From Dryocosmus kuriphilus (lineage: Eukaryota > Arthropoda > Insecta > Hymenoptera > Cynipidae): a stretch of DNA of 64,000 nucleotides. The stretch lies in NCBI GenBank assembly GCA_038277395.1, contig CM076191.1, forward strand, positions 96,211,588 to 96,275,587, read 5' to 3'. This document shows positions 22,399-33,654 of the stretch, piece by piece (position 1 is the stretch's first letter; each line of letters opens with the position of its first letter). The translations under genes and the position numbers were made by a program. Below the pieces are notes generated by a model that saw only the letters and a program-made list of their open reading frames with translations, did not search any database and was not told the origin of the DNA.

Positions 22399-22429
22399 GA
22401 GGTCTCTTAATAATCGTTTTCCCTCTTAA

Positions 22430-23910
22430 AACTTGCGCCACTGTTCTTTAGTTGCCCATTCTTGCAACATATCCCGCCCAGCTTAATGTACGCGCTTTCA
22501 TTACTCTATTAATATTTACTGACCCGTAGAGAGCATGCAGCTCATCATTATGCAGTTTTCTCCATTTTGTTGTCCTCTCCTTTCGTCAGCGCCCATGTGT
22601 CGCACCCGTACATGACGACCGGCATTATCATCGTTTTGTAAATTCTTATCTTGATGTTACTAGATAGCGATCGCGATTTTAGTAACGTATTTGTTGCATA
22701 GTAGCACTCATTTCCAGCGTGCAACCGCCTTTTGATTTCCGTTTTAATGTTATTGTCGCTATTTATAATAGTCTCGAGGTATTTAAACTCATTAACTCTT
22801 TCAAATTTCATACTTCCGTCCATTAGATCTCCCTCTTCATTACTTTGTTCTGATCTGTCGACGGTCAAATATTTTGGCTTCGATTCGCTAACTTCTAGAC
22901 CTATTTCCTTGGCTTTTGTGATCAAGATTTCTGCCTTTTTGACTACCGTTTCTTTATCATCCCCGATTAAGTCGAGATCATCCGCATATTCCAGAACTTG
23001 TATTATCGCATTGAGGGTGGCACCGGAAGGATTCGTTTGTACTTGTCTGACCACGTATTCTAAAACTAAGTTGAAAAGGATGCATGAAAGCGCGTCGCCT
23101 TGTTTCAGGCCTTCACGGATGGAAAACTCTTTAGATAAATTTCCGTTAATGCGTATTCTACCCCTACTGCCGCTTAAGCAAACTTCGATAAGTAACCAAT
23201 TTCCTTGGTACACCTAAGAATTCTAGAATCCAGTACATTCGTGCGCGAATAATAGAGTCGTAAGCTTTTTTGAAATCGATAAATAGCTGATGTATTGCTT
23301 CATTAAATTCCCATTTCTTTTCTAACAGTTGTATAATTGTAAACATTTGTTCGCTTGTAGATAGGTTTCGGCGGAATCCACACTGGTAATCCCCAATGAT
23401 TTCCTCAGCAAAAGGGATTAGTCTACTTAAGATTACAGACAGGATCTTATAGCACGAAGGCACAAGTGAAATTCCCCGATAATTGTTACGGTTCGTTTTA
23501 TCGCCTTGTTTAAAAATGGGTATAATAATATAGGTATTCCATTCCTCCGGTATGCACTCTGTTTTCCAGATTGCGATAGAACCCACCTATTGCTTATGGA
23601 CGCGAAAGGGTGAGTCTTCCCAAACCATGGCTGTCGTGTACCTATTTTCTACCAGTGTGGGCTCTCCACACCCACGACTGGTTCCTATCGGCTGAGGGCC
23701 CTCATTTTTTATCAGTTCTGACGGTAGCTCGTCGATGACCGCTGCTTTGTTATTTTGCAACTTCTTTATGGCCATTTCTATTTCTTTATGAGTAGGCTCA
23801 TCAATTAGTAGATCAGCAGTGTGGATTTCACCGAGATTATCTTCAACGGAGGCTTCGCGTACGTTCAATAGCTTATCGAAATAGTTTTTCCATAAAAGTC
23901 TCTGTCGCAT
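22430..23910 (-). pseudogene. LINE reverse transcriptase remnant
   Basis: Frames at 23910-23587, 23586-23164 and 23213-22548 carry, in order, the LPSELIK motif, WNTYIIIPIFKQGDK, NNYRGISLVPSCYKILS, QCGFRRNLSTSEQMF, the palm A motif FIDFKKAYDSI, REGLKQGDALSCILFNLVLE and the catalytic YADDLDLIGD. A 120-bp segment at 23574-23695 copied from the element's own 5' region interrupts the frame between LIKNEGPQ and GSIAIWKTE. A frameshift near 23210 and a stop near 22450 further disable it. Confidence 0.85.
23574..23695 (-). repeat. Copy of the LINE 5' region inserted in its RT
   Basis: Almost identical (one visible change, TCTTCC against TCCTCC) to 25663-25784, including GAACCCACCTATTGC and CGACTGGTTCCTATCGGCTG. 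It is in the same orientation as its source and replaces a piece of the reverse transcriptase coding sequence. Confidence 0.85.
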
Positions 23911-24389
23911 CGGCTACTAGATTGCCATTTTCGTCCCTGATTACTTCCGTTCACTTTGAAAGGCTTTCCTTATAAAATTGATTCCCCTGTGCATCTCACG
24001 CGAATTTTTTTGTGTATTATGCGTTTCTATTGCTAGTATTTTATTCTTTTCGCACTCCCTTTTCTTGGATCTGTAAAGCCTACTTGTACTTTTACTAATC
24101 TCGAGATACTTCTTAAGTGTTTGATTGCACTTATTTTGTAAACTAATTCGATTGGCCTCTATTCGCTTTTCAAACCATAGCTTGCGCTATTCGTCGAACT
24201 ATGGTTTGCTTTTGGTTACTTTCTTTAAACCTATAGTACATTTCGCGGTTGTCTATCGCCTCTGTCATATTGTCCCACAGAGTTTTCGGGTCCTCCTCAT
24301 AATTATCGCTATCTTCTCTTTGTTTTTGAAGAGCTTCGAAACTATTAGAAATCTTGACTTGATAATTCAATGTTTCTGTTCTCTTTGTT

Positions 24390-25293
24390 TTTGAAGAGCG
24401 TCGAAACTATTAGAAATCTTTACCTGATAATTCAATGTTTCTGTTGGTATTTTAAACTTATCTATATGGAAACGGACTGTTGGCTCTGGGGGGCTTTTTT
24501 TCTTACTTAGTGCTAGTCTAGATCTTATTTTCACTCTCAAGAGAAAGTGGTCTGAATTTAAATTCGCTTCCCTGTACGATCTTACATCGAGAATGTTTGT
24601 ATGACGTCTTCTGTCAATTAAAACGTGATCAATCTGATTGTGAGTGATACCATCTGGTTATGTCCAGGTGGCCTTATGTATATTTTTATGCTTGAAATAT
24701 GTACCTTTGACTACGAGGTTCTTTGAAGCTGCAAAGTTTATTACTCTAGTCCCATCATCATTACTGACGTCATTCAAGCTTTCTGATCCTATTGTAGGCC
24801 TATACATCGGTTCTTTTCTAATTTTCGCGTTGAAATCTCCCAATACTATTTTTGCGTGAAACGCCGAGAACTTGTCAATAACTTGTTCGATTGTTTCGAA
24901 AAAAATATCCTTAGTATCTTCGTCTTCGTCCTTGGTAGGGCAGTGTACGTTGATTAGCACCTGTTTGCAGAAATTACCCTTTAGTACAATATATGATAAC
25001 CGGTCGTTAATGAATTGCATATCGATAACCGCTTGCGAAATTCGTTTATTAATAAGAAACCCGGTCCCCAGTTTGCGCCCTTTAGCTCCCCCACAGTGAA
25101 AAGTTTAGTTATCCTTGGAGATTGATGCATACTCACCAGGCCAGCAGGTTTCTTGAAGTGCTATTATATCAATATCGTATCTCTTTGCTATTTCAATGAG
25201 TTCGCTAAATCCGCCAGTATTTAGACTACACGCGTTCAGAGTTCCCGCCTTAAGATACTTTATTGTAGTTGTTTGTTTTTGGAAGTTAGCCAT
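24390..25293 (-). pseudogene. LINE endonuclease remnant
   Basis: Frames 25293-25105 and 25020-24658 show LNACSLN, IDIIALQETCW (catalytic Glu), then VLINVHCPTKDEDEDTKD, KIVLGDFNAKI (the GDFNA catalytic Asp/Asn) and KATWT. A stop at 24657 is followed in frame by an IDHVLIDRRR and an SDHFLLRVKIRSRL-like block, the last catalytic His region. About 90 codons between the first two frames are broken. Family: exonuclease-endonuclease-phosphatase fold. Confidence 0.8.
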
Positions 25294-25918
25294 GATAGTG
25301 TTAAGAAAATCCGCACGTTAGAGATCCTGTTCCGATCGCAGGTGAGTCCACCGTCCCAGGAGTGGTGACCCTCATACCTCCCTAGATCTAAGTATGGGAG
25401 CTTTCCGACTTTGACAACAACCATGTCAACTTGTCGTCAGGCACATTATGGTTTCTGCCTCGAATCCTAATGTCCCCCTGCAAGGCAGTGCGCCACACTG
25501 GCATCAATACCACGTTGACTCTACAGGCGAATCATTCCACACATCCCTTGCGAGCAGTGTCATTGCTGTGTTTTCTAATGGAGCAGCAGGATTTTCTCGT
25601 TACAAGATTTTTTAGTTTTGGTTCGGGTACTGTTTCTAGGTGGATACACGCTGCACCTCGGCCTGATAGAACCCACCTATTGCTTATGGACGCGAAAGGG
25701 TGAGTCCTCCCAAACCATGGCTGTCGTGTACCTATTTTCTACCAGTGTGGGCTCTCCACACCCACGACTGGTTCCTATCGGCTGTCCGCGACTGCTTATT
25801 GTTGTATTCGCAGTTAACCTCAGGGGCTGTTCAACCTCAGGGGCCGTTCCTCTATCCGCAACTTGGGGACGCGCTGCGTAGTGGTGACAAGAACCCACCG
25901 AGCAGATATAGAGTATAA
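25294..25918 (-). repeat. 5' region of the LINE, non-coding
   Basis: GC-richer than surroundings, no long frame of interest in LINE orientation. It includes 25663-25784, the source of the internal duplicate at 23574-23695. Boundary with Helitron coding sequence at about 25918. Confidence 0.55.
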
Positions 25919-26860
25919 TCAACAAAAATTACTAGTATAATGTTATCAAGGCTTAGTAGATCACGTTAGAAATAGTGCTTTTAATTATTCCAGCAATTTT
26001 GACAATAAAGAACGATTAGGTAATATGTTTGTACTACCTTCTACTCACATGGACAGTTCAAGACATATGCATAAAATATATCAAGATGCCATGACTATAA
26101 ATTACATGTAATCTAAATTGGCCAAAAATAAAACGGGTACAAAAAAATTTTACACCGGGCACCACATATAATGATATTCCAAATATTACAGTAAGATTAT
26201 ATAAAGCAAAGTTACGTAGCATATTGTCTGACATTATAAGTGGCAGAATTTTTGGTGATATTTTAGGTCACTTTTATGCAAAGGAAAAAAAAAGAGAATT
26301 ACCCCATGCTCATTTACTCTTATTTATAATAATAAATTAATGAATCCGGAAGATATTGGTAAATATATTTCTGACGAAATTCGCGATGAAGACGATGATC
26401 TACGTGAAATTGATGTTACACGATTCTCGCCTAGAAAATTCTGCTTGTTATAATAAAGAAAAAACCATTTGTTCCAAGAAATTTCCAAAAGAGTTTTATT
26501 ATTATTCAACTTTTGAAGAAAAAAAAAAACGATTTTCCTGAATATAGACGTAGTAGAGATAATAGAGACAATGATTATGTATACAATAACAAATTGTATG
26601 GAAAATTTATTAGTGTAGCAAATTCTATGGTTGTTCCTTGTAATCCAGTTTTATTACGAAAATATAAATGTCGAGTATTGTACTACTATTGTGGGTAGTA
26701 AGTACATTTACAAATATTTGCACAAATGTAATGATAGGGCATACGTACTATTGAAAGAAATAAGACGGACACATATGATGAAATAACAAATTTTGAAGAT
26801 GCTCGATATGTCGGTCCCATGGAAGCTGCAGCATATAATTTTTCAAGAATTTAAAGAATG
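25919..26860 (+). pseudogene. Helitron Rep-region remnant
   Basis: Scattered frames on the plus strand carry family blocks in the expected order: a CYQGLVDHV-like block at 25940, RLGNMFVLPSTHMDSSRHMH at about 26009, YQDAMTINYM, then LKAKLRSILSDIISGRIFGD-like and KKKRELPHAHLLLF (the HUH-type nuclease core, about 26285), NPEDIGKYISDEI, MVVPCNPVLLRKYKCRV (26620-26675) and DARYVGPMEAAAYNF (26800-26845). Several stops and shifts. Helitron Rep nicks and joins DNA in rolling-circle transposition. The N-terminus is missing, cut by the LINE at 25918. Confidence 0.85.
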
Positions 26861-27959
26861 CACTGAGAGACTTCTCGTTAGAATAAATGATAAAAGTGAA
26901 TTAAAGCTTAGTATAATATCGTTTCAGAATAAGGAGAATAGGGTTGGCGTATAAAAAATTAATGTAGTTGTTTTTAACCGACAAAATTGATATTTTAGTT
27001 TGATTAAATGAAAAAAATGTTGCAGTGACTGTTATAAAACCTGTAAGAATGTAGAATTCACTATGTTAAAGTTGCGTAGCAAATTGAAAACGGTGTTAAT
27101 ACATTTTATACGAAGACTGAAACAATCTTTTCAAGTTGCCATACACAGAATATGCGAATCTGAAATTAACTTTCGGAAGTAGGGGAAAAAATGAACATGT
27201 GATGACAGTGATACACTTCAGAAATATTTACATTTAAATATATATACACAGACATAGGTAATTTTATTATTATAATTAATTTGTTCACTACATATAATCG
27301 CACGCTTATACTCTATGAAAAATCGGAAACGCTTGTGTGGTGGTATTCGAACCACGGACCTACCTACTTAGGCTTACCGGAATTTTATCCCTAACATCTA
27401 AACCCCACGGCTAATCTAACTTACGGAATATTTTGCAAAATTCTCAGCAAAAGCGCGAACGCAAAACATGCGAACGCCGGCAAAACATGCGCCGGCTGCC
27501 CGGCATTCGGATCGTTAAAAATCGGGCTCGATCCGGAAGCGTCGGAAATACTCGAATAAGATTTTCAAACGAAACTACATGAAAAATCGAGATTTATGAT
27601 TTCTTGTTTGCCATGGATCTCAGGTTTCTGTCAAGTTCATATCGAGAATATCAATTGCTAAAATACGTTTCTCATATTATGATATTCACTATTTCTCTTA
27701 ATCAAATTATTATTCCAAGACTTAGAAGCATAATATTATTTTTTCGTAATGTTAATTTTTGGAATAGAGATTCATAATATTTCATATTTCATAATACTAA
27801 TTTGTCTTCTTCACGTATTAAAGACTGTTATGATTATTTTAAACGTCGATATTGTGATACGATTAACTGTAATAAAATCTCGGTTTTTCTCTATTCTGAA
27901 ACGATATACTACATTTTAAATCACTTTTATCATTTATTTTAACAAAAAGTCTCTCAGTG
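26861..27959. mobile_element. CACTG-ended non-autonomous DNA element, 1.1 kb
   Basis: Inverted ends: CACTGAGAGACTT at 26861 and AAGTCTCTCAGTG to 27959, with the arms extending about 75 bp (TCATTTATT, CGTTTCAGAAT words). TG stands on both outer sides and may be a 2-bp target duplication. Helitron coding resumes just after it. Ends starting CACTG occur in CACTA/EnSpm and Chapaev-type transposons, but without a transposase I leave it unclassified. Confidence 0.7.
27331..27412 (-). repeat. tRNA-like sequence inside the CACTG element
   Basis: Reverse strand has GTGGTTCGAATACCAC, a B-box-like T arm, and a GTGGGGTTTAGATGTTAGG stretch that weakly fits an A box 60 bases upstream. The acceptor stem does not pair well. 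Probably a degenerate tRNA or SINE head. Confidence 0.3.
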
Positions 27960-28320
27960 TGTGAAGCATTAATGAAAAATAACAATACAACATTAACTGC
28001 ATGGTTTGAATTAAACAAAACAGACGTCAAGGCTAAAAATATAAACTATTCTAACATACCATAGTTTTATTATTTTCATTCATCCAGAATTTGTTCAAAA
28101 TCTCTTGGTAGAATGAATAGTGTTAGTCCGAAAGATATCGAAAGGTTTAATTTAAAACTAATTAAATTATACAGGACTGGGATAATTCGTTTATAAGAAG
28201 GCAAAAATGAATAAAACTTTGTGATAACATTAATTTGCTTTAATTCGACAAAATTGAATTGAATCTGAACACTGAAATTAAGTTTACGAGGATGAAACAA
28301 AGAGAGAAGTTTTATACTGA
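27960..28320 (+). pseudogene. Helitron remnant, middle segment
   Basis: Right after the CACTG element the plus strand reads EALMKNNNTTLTAWFELNKT (about 27963-28022), then, past a stop, GRMNSVSPKDIERFNLKL at about 28110-28160. These match the linker between Rep and helicase in Helitron proteins (the TLTAWFELN and PRDGERFYLRL-type blocks). The flow is lost by about 28320 where other repeat DNA begins. Confidence 0.75.
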
Positions 28321-28649
28321 ACAACGTACCTCATTAGGACGCCGGAAAGTAAAAAAGAGTGCCTGCCAAGAAGAGATTGCGTCCTTATATAACTGAGAAT
28401 CTCCTCTCCCTTTCCTTTACATCTATACTGTAACTTCCTTTTCTACTATCCCCACTTATCAAGAAGTGGTGTTTTCAAAGTCGCACGTGGCTTTGTCTCA
28501 TAGTCCCACGGCCACGGATTGTCATAAGTGTAGATGGCATGTGTAACGTGCGTGTAAGGTAATAAGGGAAAGAGAGATCAGAATAAGGGTGAAAAACGGA
28601 GAAGAGCAAACGATCCAGAAACAAGCAGTATTGTTACATCCTGAGTTAA

Positions 28650-29080
28650 GGCGAGGGTAGAGTGAAAAATGAGAAAGTATGAAAATAAAAGAAGCTAGTT
28701 TCGCTGATTATTGTCAGGGTGGTAAGTCCTGGCCAATTATTTGTGTGGGTCGTTGTGACTATCAATTCTATGTGAATTGTGTTAGAGTAAATTATGGTAA
28801 TTCATAGTGATATAAAATACAATATGTTTATTACAAGTAGAATAGTATAAGAGTATAGATTCGGAAACTTATGAAGTTATTACTTATAATTTACCTTTTT
28901 GTCCAAAAGGGCGAAAGAGAGGTTGATTCGTCGCTTTTGTCTCTATTCCGAAGTGCCAACGACGAAAGCACTTCACAGAGGTTGTCGAATTTTATTGATG
29001 ACCAATTGCAAGGGGTTAAAACGTATTTGTTTTAAAACCGCTTACCAACAGAGCACCGATACCTGGCAACTTTTTTTTAC
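28650..29080 (+). repeat. Dispersed repeat R, copy 2 (left part)
   Basis: Same orientation as 17820-18130, sharing GCTGATTATTGTCAGGGTGG, TACAATATGTTTATTA, CAACGACGA and AACGTATTTGTTTT. It has AAAATA (28682-28687) without any insertion, where copy 1 has the hAT element. The right part is displaced to 34265 by the SINE and copia insertions. Confidence 0.7.
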
Positions 29081-29160
29081 AGGGATTTTAATCTCTGCTT
29101 TTTTCGTTGTTTCCAACGTTCTGGTTATATTATCTCTCTGGTGCCGGGCATACCCTATGA

Positions 29161-29349
29161 TGTTAAAAAGTATTTTTGAGTTTTCGCGCTCTTTGTGTAA
29201 AGCCGATATTGATCGATATATCGAATTATCGATATACTTATTTTCTTATACGTGCAATTTAGTCGAACTTGAGTCTTCGTGTTGTTCACATGTACTGAAT
29301 AAATTCCTTTTTGTATCCCAGACAAATGATTATTTAATTTGCGTTATCA
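29161..29349 (+). repeat. 5' LTR of copia element
   Basis: Starts TGTTAAAAAG, ends GCGTTATCA. Contains TATCGATA at 29227-29234 and AATAAA at 29298-29303. Differs from the 3' LTR by a G/T change in GATATTGATCG and a T/G change in GCAATTTAG. Confidence 0.97.
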
Positions 29350-29363
29350 GGTTATGGGCCCAG
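29350..29363 (+). other. Primer-binding site of copia element
   Basis: GGTTATGGGCCCAG starts at the base after the LTR. It is the sequence used by Drosophila copia, complementary to an internal fragment of initiator tRNA-Met. Confidence 0.9.
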
Positions 29364-29487
29364 CCACCATACCTAAGAATAAACTTGTCTGAAGGAGAGT
29401 CCGAGTTACTCAACGCGTTGTGACAATTTGTGAGGCAGAAATTGCCTGTGTGTTTTTCCGTGAGTGTTTCAGGTCAAGGCTAGAAAA

Positions 29488-32400
29488 ATGTCGGAAGAAT
29501 TTTCCGCGAGACACGTCATGAAGTTCGACGGATCGAATTTACAGGTGTGGAAATTCCAGTTTACTGCTCTAGCTACTATGTACAGATTAGTAGAAATAGT
29601 AAATGGCACGAGTCGGATGCCGGACGATCAGCAATCAGAGGCGGCTAAAGCATGGGTAAAGAGCAACGCTAAAGCCATGTTTCTCATTTCATCTTCGCTA
29701 GAACCAGCACAGCTGGAGTGTCTATTGACACTTACGACAGCTCGAGAAATGTGGACCAAGCTGAGCAGTATCCATGAACAAAAATCTGCATCGAATAAGC
29801 TACATTTAACACAAAAGTTTCATGAGTACCGAATGAACTCGTCCGACTCAGTGGTACAGCATGTGGCAAAAGTACAAAACATGGCGGCACGGTTGATCGA
29901 TGTGGGTTAGAACATTTCGGACGTAGCTATAATGGCAAAGATCCTTGCTAGTCTCCCTTCTAAATATAATGGTCTGAAGACAGCTTGGGACAGTGTAGAT
30001 CCTGAGAGTCAAACTTTAAGTAACCTGGAAGAAAGACTTTTAAAAGAAGAGAGCCGTCTTACTGCAGACGATGATGCTACAAATGCGTTGGCGGCCATGA
30101 GTCTCAATAATCAGCGAAAATTTACGAATACGAATTCGAACTCTATGAATGACCGAGCTCATCAGAATAAGAAGTTTACTGGTGAATGTTACTACTGTAA
30201 TCGAAAAGGACATTATGCGCGAGATTGTCGTAAGAAGAAAAGTGACAAGAAATCTCAATACGAGAAAAGTGATTCGGGAAATTGTGGTTTTGTAGTGACG
30301 TCATCCGAACAGTGTCGCAGTGAAAGTTGTGATTTTCCGATTGACGAGCCCTCTTGTCGAGAAATAAAGTCATTATTAAGTAGTGATATGAAAGATATCT
30401 GGATTGCCGACAGCGGTGCTTCAAAACATATCACTTACCGACGGGAGTGGTACAGTGAGTTTTTCCCGGGTAACGGTGGCACAGTTACTCTCGGAGATGA
30501 TGGTGTTTTTGAGGTTAAAGGATTCGGAACAATTCTAATTGAAAAATTAGTTGATGGTGTGTGGATAGAGTCACGAATTGAAAATGTGCTTTATGTTCCG
30601 GGTTTGTGCAAAAATCTTTTTTCTATTGGAGTCTGCACGTCAAAAAATTTTGGCGTTCTATTCACTGGAAATAGAGTCATACTCGTTCGTGAAAATCAAC
30701 AAGCAGCACAAGGTTACAAACGGATCAATGAAATATACTGGATGTTTTTTAGATTTAAGAAACCCGACACTGGAGAGGCAAATGTGTCAACTACAAGTCT
30801 TCAAGTCTGGCACGAACGGTTGGGCCATGTCAACAAAAGGACAATTCAAGAAATGGCAACGAAGGGTACAGTAGAAGGGTTAAAACTATCAGACAAAAAT
30901 GATTTCTTCTGCGAACCCTGTCAGGTGGGTAAAAGTCATCGTCTACCTTTCAATAAACGAGAAACTTTGAAAGTCAGAAAACCCGGAGAATATGTACACT
31001 CAGATGTGTGTGGGCCAATGTCCGTAGAGTCAATTGGTGGAGCTAGGTATTATGTGGTTTTCAAGGACGATGCATCCAGTTTCCGTCACGTGTATTTCCT
31101 AAAGCATAAATCTGATGTTTTTGAATCGTTCAAAAATTATGAGAGAATGGTAGCAAATAAATTTGACAAATCTTTGAAGGTTCTACGCTGTGATAATGGA
31201 GGTGAATACGTGAATAAAGAGATGAAAAACTATCTCTCATCTCGTGGAATTCTCATGGAAAATACGGCACCATACACACCGGAGCAAAACGGTAAGTCCG
31301 AGCGTGAAAATCGCACCATTGTTGAGTGTGCACGAATAATGTTACACGCCAAAAATCTTCCATTAAATTTGTGGGCAGAGGCAGTGAATACTGCAGTCTA
31401 CTCACTGAATCGGACGGCATCGTGTAAGGAACCTGGAATAACTCCTTATGAGATCTGGATGGGCATGAAACCGAGTCTGGGCCATATGAGGATTTTTGGC
31501 TCTGAAGCTTTTGTACATATTGACGATAAACTTAGAAAAAAGCTTAGCCCGAAGTCGATTAAAGTTTTACTGGTTGGATATCAGGAAAACTCTTCAAATT
31601 ATGGACTGTATGATCCAAGAAACAAGACTGTACAAATTTCGAGAAATGTCTCTTTCAATGAGAAGTCTCAGAGGCAGGCACCTATGAAAGACGAATCTGT
31701 TCTTGAGGTGAGACTTTCCATGGAAGATCCTCTACAAGAAAACGTCTAACTGGAACCAGAGGGAGCAGCACAAGAAAATCCGGCAATAAGAGATCCAGCC
31801 GAAACCAAGGAAGCTGATGAGTCAATGCGTCTCAGGAAACGAGATACTCTTCGTATGCCTGACAGATATCAAGCCAGTTTTGTCGAGTATCACACGCCCT
31901 CTTCATACCAGGAAGCTGTCATTGGAAATGATTCTGAAAGATGGATCAATGCAATCAAGGATGAATTTGATGCTCTTCGAAGGAACGAAACTTGGAAGAT
32001 CGTTTCAAGGCCAAAAGATCGAAAACCTATTGACTCAAAATGGGTCTTCAAAGTTCAGCAAAATGCATCAGGCGAAGTACAGCGTTACAGGGCTCGATTA
32101 GTTGCCAGGGGATTTCAGCAACAACAAGGTCTGGACTACAACGAGACCTTCGCTCCAGTTGTGCGATACGACTCGCTTCGAGTTTTGCTGGCGATAATCA
32201 CACAAGAAGATCTGGAAATGTCACAGTTCGATGTGAGAAGTGCTTTCCTCTACGGCGAACTGAAAGAGGATATCCTTATGGAGATTCCGGAAGGATTAAT
32301 CATCGATGGATCCAAAGAAGATTTTGTGTGCAAGCTTGAGAAATCTTTATACGGACTCAAACAAGCTCCAAGATGCTGGAGTGAAAAGTTCCGTAATTTT

Positions 32401-33471
32401 CTCAAGCAGTTCAGTTTTGTGGAAAGTGAAGCCGACAAGTGCATTTTTAGTGGTATGGTCGATGATTGTGTGGTGTTTCTGGCTCTGTATGTTGACGATG
32501 GGCTCATTGCAGCCAAGTCGCTTAAGATACTGAATTTAGTTCTGGAGTGTTTAGAAGGGTCTTTTGAAATCACGCTTAGAGATGCGAGTATGTTTGTAGG
32601 TCTTCAAATTGAGCGTGATCGAAACAACGGATCTATGTTTTTACATCAGAAAATTTACACTAAAAAAATACTCAGTAAGTTTAAATTAAACGATGCAAAT
32701 CCTATTAGTGTACCAGCTGATCCTCATGCAATTCTACGTCCTATCGAGGAAGTAGCTGACAGCCGAGAAAATGTTCCTTTTCGTGAAGCCGTGGGCTCTT
32801 TAATTTTTCTAGCCACCGTATCTCGACCTGACATTGCTTTTTCTGTAAATGTTGTAAGTAGATTTCTAAGTAATCATGATGACAGTCATTGGCAGGCCGT
32901 GAAACGGATATTCAAATACTTAGTGGGAACAGCTGATCTTGGTATTAAATACAGTAAGGGTGGGAAGGAGCCACAGCTGATTGGGTTTTCAGACGCGGAT
33001 TATGCCAGTGATTTAGAAACTCGTAGGTCCGTCACCGGATACGCTTTTACTTTGTCAAATGGTCTCGTATCGTGGTCTTCTCAACGCCAGAAGCTTGTAA
33101 CTCTAAGTACGACAGAATCGGAGTACGTCGCAGCGGCAGCAGCTGCTAAAGAGGCCATCTGGCTTAGAAGATTGTTAAGTGATGTTGGATGTCGGTGTGA
33201 AGGTGCAACTTTTCTTTATGTTGATAATCAAAGCGCAATCAGATTAGTTAAAAACCCAGAATACCATAAGCGCACTAAACACATTGACATCCGGTATCAC
33301 TTCATCAGAGAGAAGGTTGAAGATGGTGAAATCTGTGTAGAATATATCCCGACTTCTCTTCAACGTGCCGATATCTTTACTAAAGCGTTACCGAAAGATC
33401 GATTTAAATTTCTTTGTAATACTCTTGGATTATTTAAAGATTTTAAAGCGCTCAAACAGAGGGAGTGTTAA
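29488..33471 (+). pseudogene. Copia gag-pol polyprotein with two in-frame stops
   Basis: A single frame of 1328 codons from ATG 29488 to TAA 33469-33471, which lies inside the 3' LTR. It is broken only by TAG at 29908-29910 and TAA at 31747-31749, with no frameshift. Domains in order: gag helical region, zinc knuckle CYYCNRKGHYARDC (about 30187), protease WIADSGASKHIT (30401), pre-integrase WHERLGH, integrase HSDVCGP, LRCDNGGEY and TPEQNGKSERENR (D, D, E), RT with RARLVARGFQQ, and LYVDDG (32487), RNase H GFSDADYAS, TTESEYVAA and VDNQSAI. I take 29488 as start because the family block begins right after it. Stop readthrough or RNA-level correction is unlikely; this copy is best read as recently inactivated. 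Confidence 0.95.
33454..33465 (+). other. Polypurine tract of copia element
   Basis: AAACAGAGGGAG ends at the base before the 3' LTR and overlaps the last codons of the polyprotein. Confidence 0.85.
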
Positions 33472-33654
33472 AAAGTATTTTTGAGTTTTCGCGCTCTTTG
33501 TGTAAAGCCGATATTTATCGATATATCGAATTATCGATATACTTATTTTCTTATACGTGCAAGTTAGTCGAACTTGAGTCTTCGTGTTGTTCACATGTAC
33601 TGAATAAATTCCTTTTTGTATCCCAGACAAATGATTATTTAATTTGCGTTATCA
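33466..33654 (+). repeat. 3' LTR of copia element
   Basis: 189 bp, 187 identical to the 5' LTR. Carries two TATCGATA words (33516-33523, 33532-33539). Confidence 0.97.

Larger units (their letters stand above)
22399..25918 (-). mobile_element. RTE-like LINE on minus strand, nearly full length, decayed
   Basis: Reading leftward from 25918: a non-coding 5' region, EEP endonuclease (25293 to about 24530), a linker, reverse transcriptase (about 23910-22560) and a C-terminal block with LSWAGYVARM at about 22460. The 3' end is lost at about 22399, abutting another LINE. At its 5' end, Helitron coding sequence resumes at about 25919. Several stops and frameshifts. Clade assignment (RTE or close) rests on the short endonuclease-RT layout and the WAGYVARM-type tail. 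Confidence 0.8.
29161..33654 (+). mobile_element. Copia-type LTR retrotransposon, nearly intact
   Basis: Two 189-bp LTRs with only two differences, a TATGA target duplication on both sides (29156-29160, 33655-33659), a primer-binding site matching an initiator-tRNA fragment, a polypurine tract and one long reading frame with two in-frame stops. This is the youngest insertion in the window and lies inside a SINE that itself lies in repeat R. Confidence 0.97.

Noticed and set aside
22001..22441. Minus-strand 146-codon ORF opposite the LINE fragment
   Set aside because: It is the antisense of purine-rich LINE coding sequence (Ser/Phe/Pro-rich translation) and crosses the junction between two LINEs.
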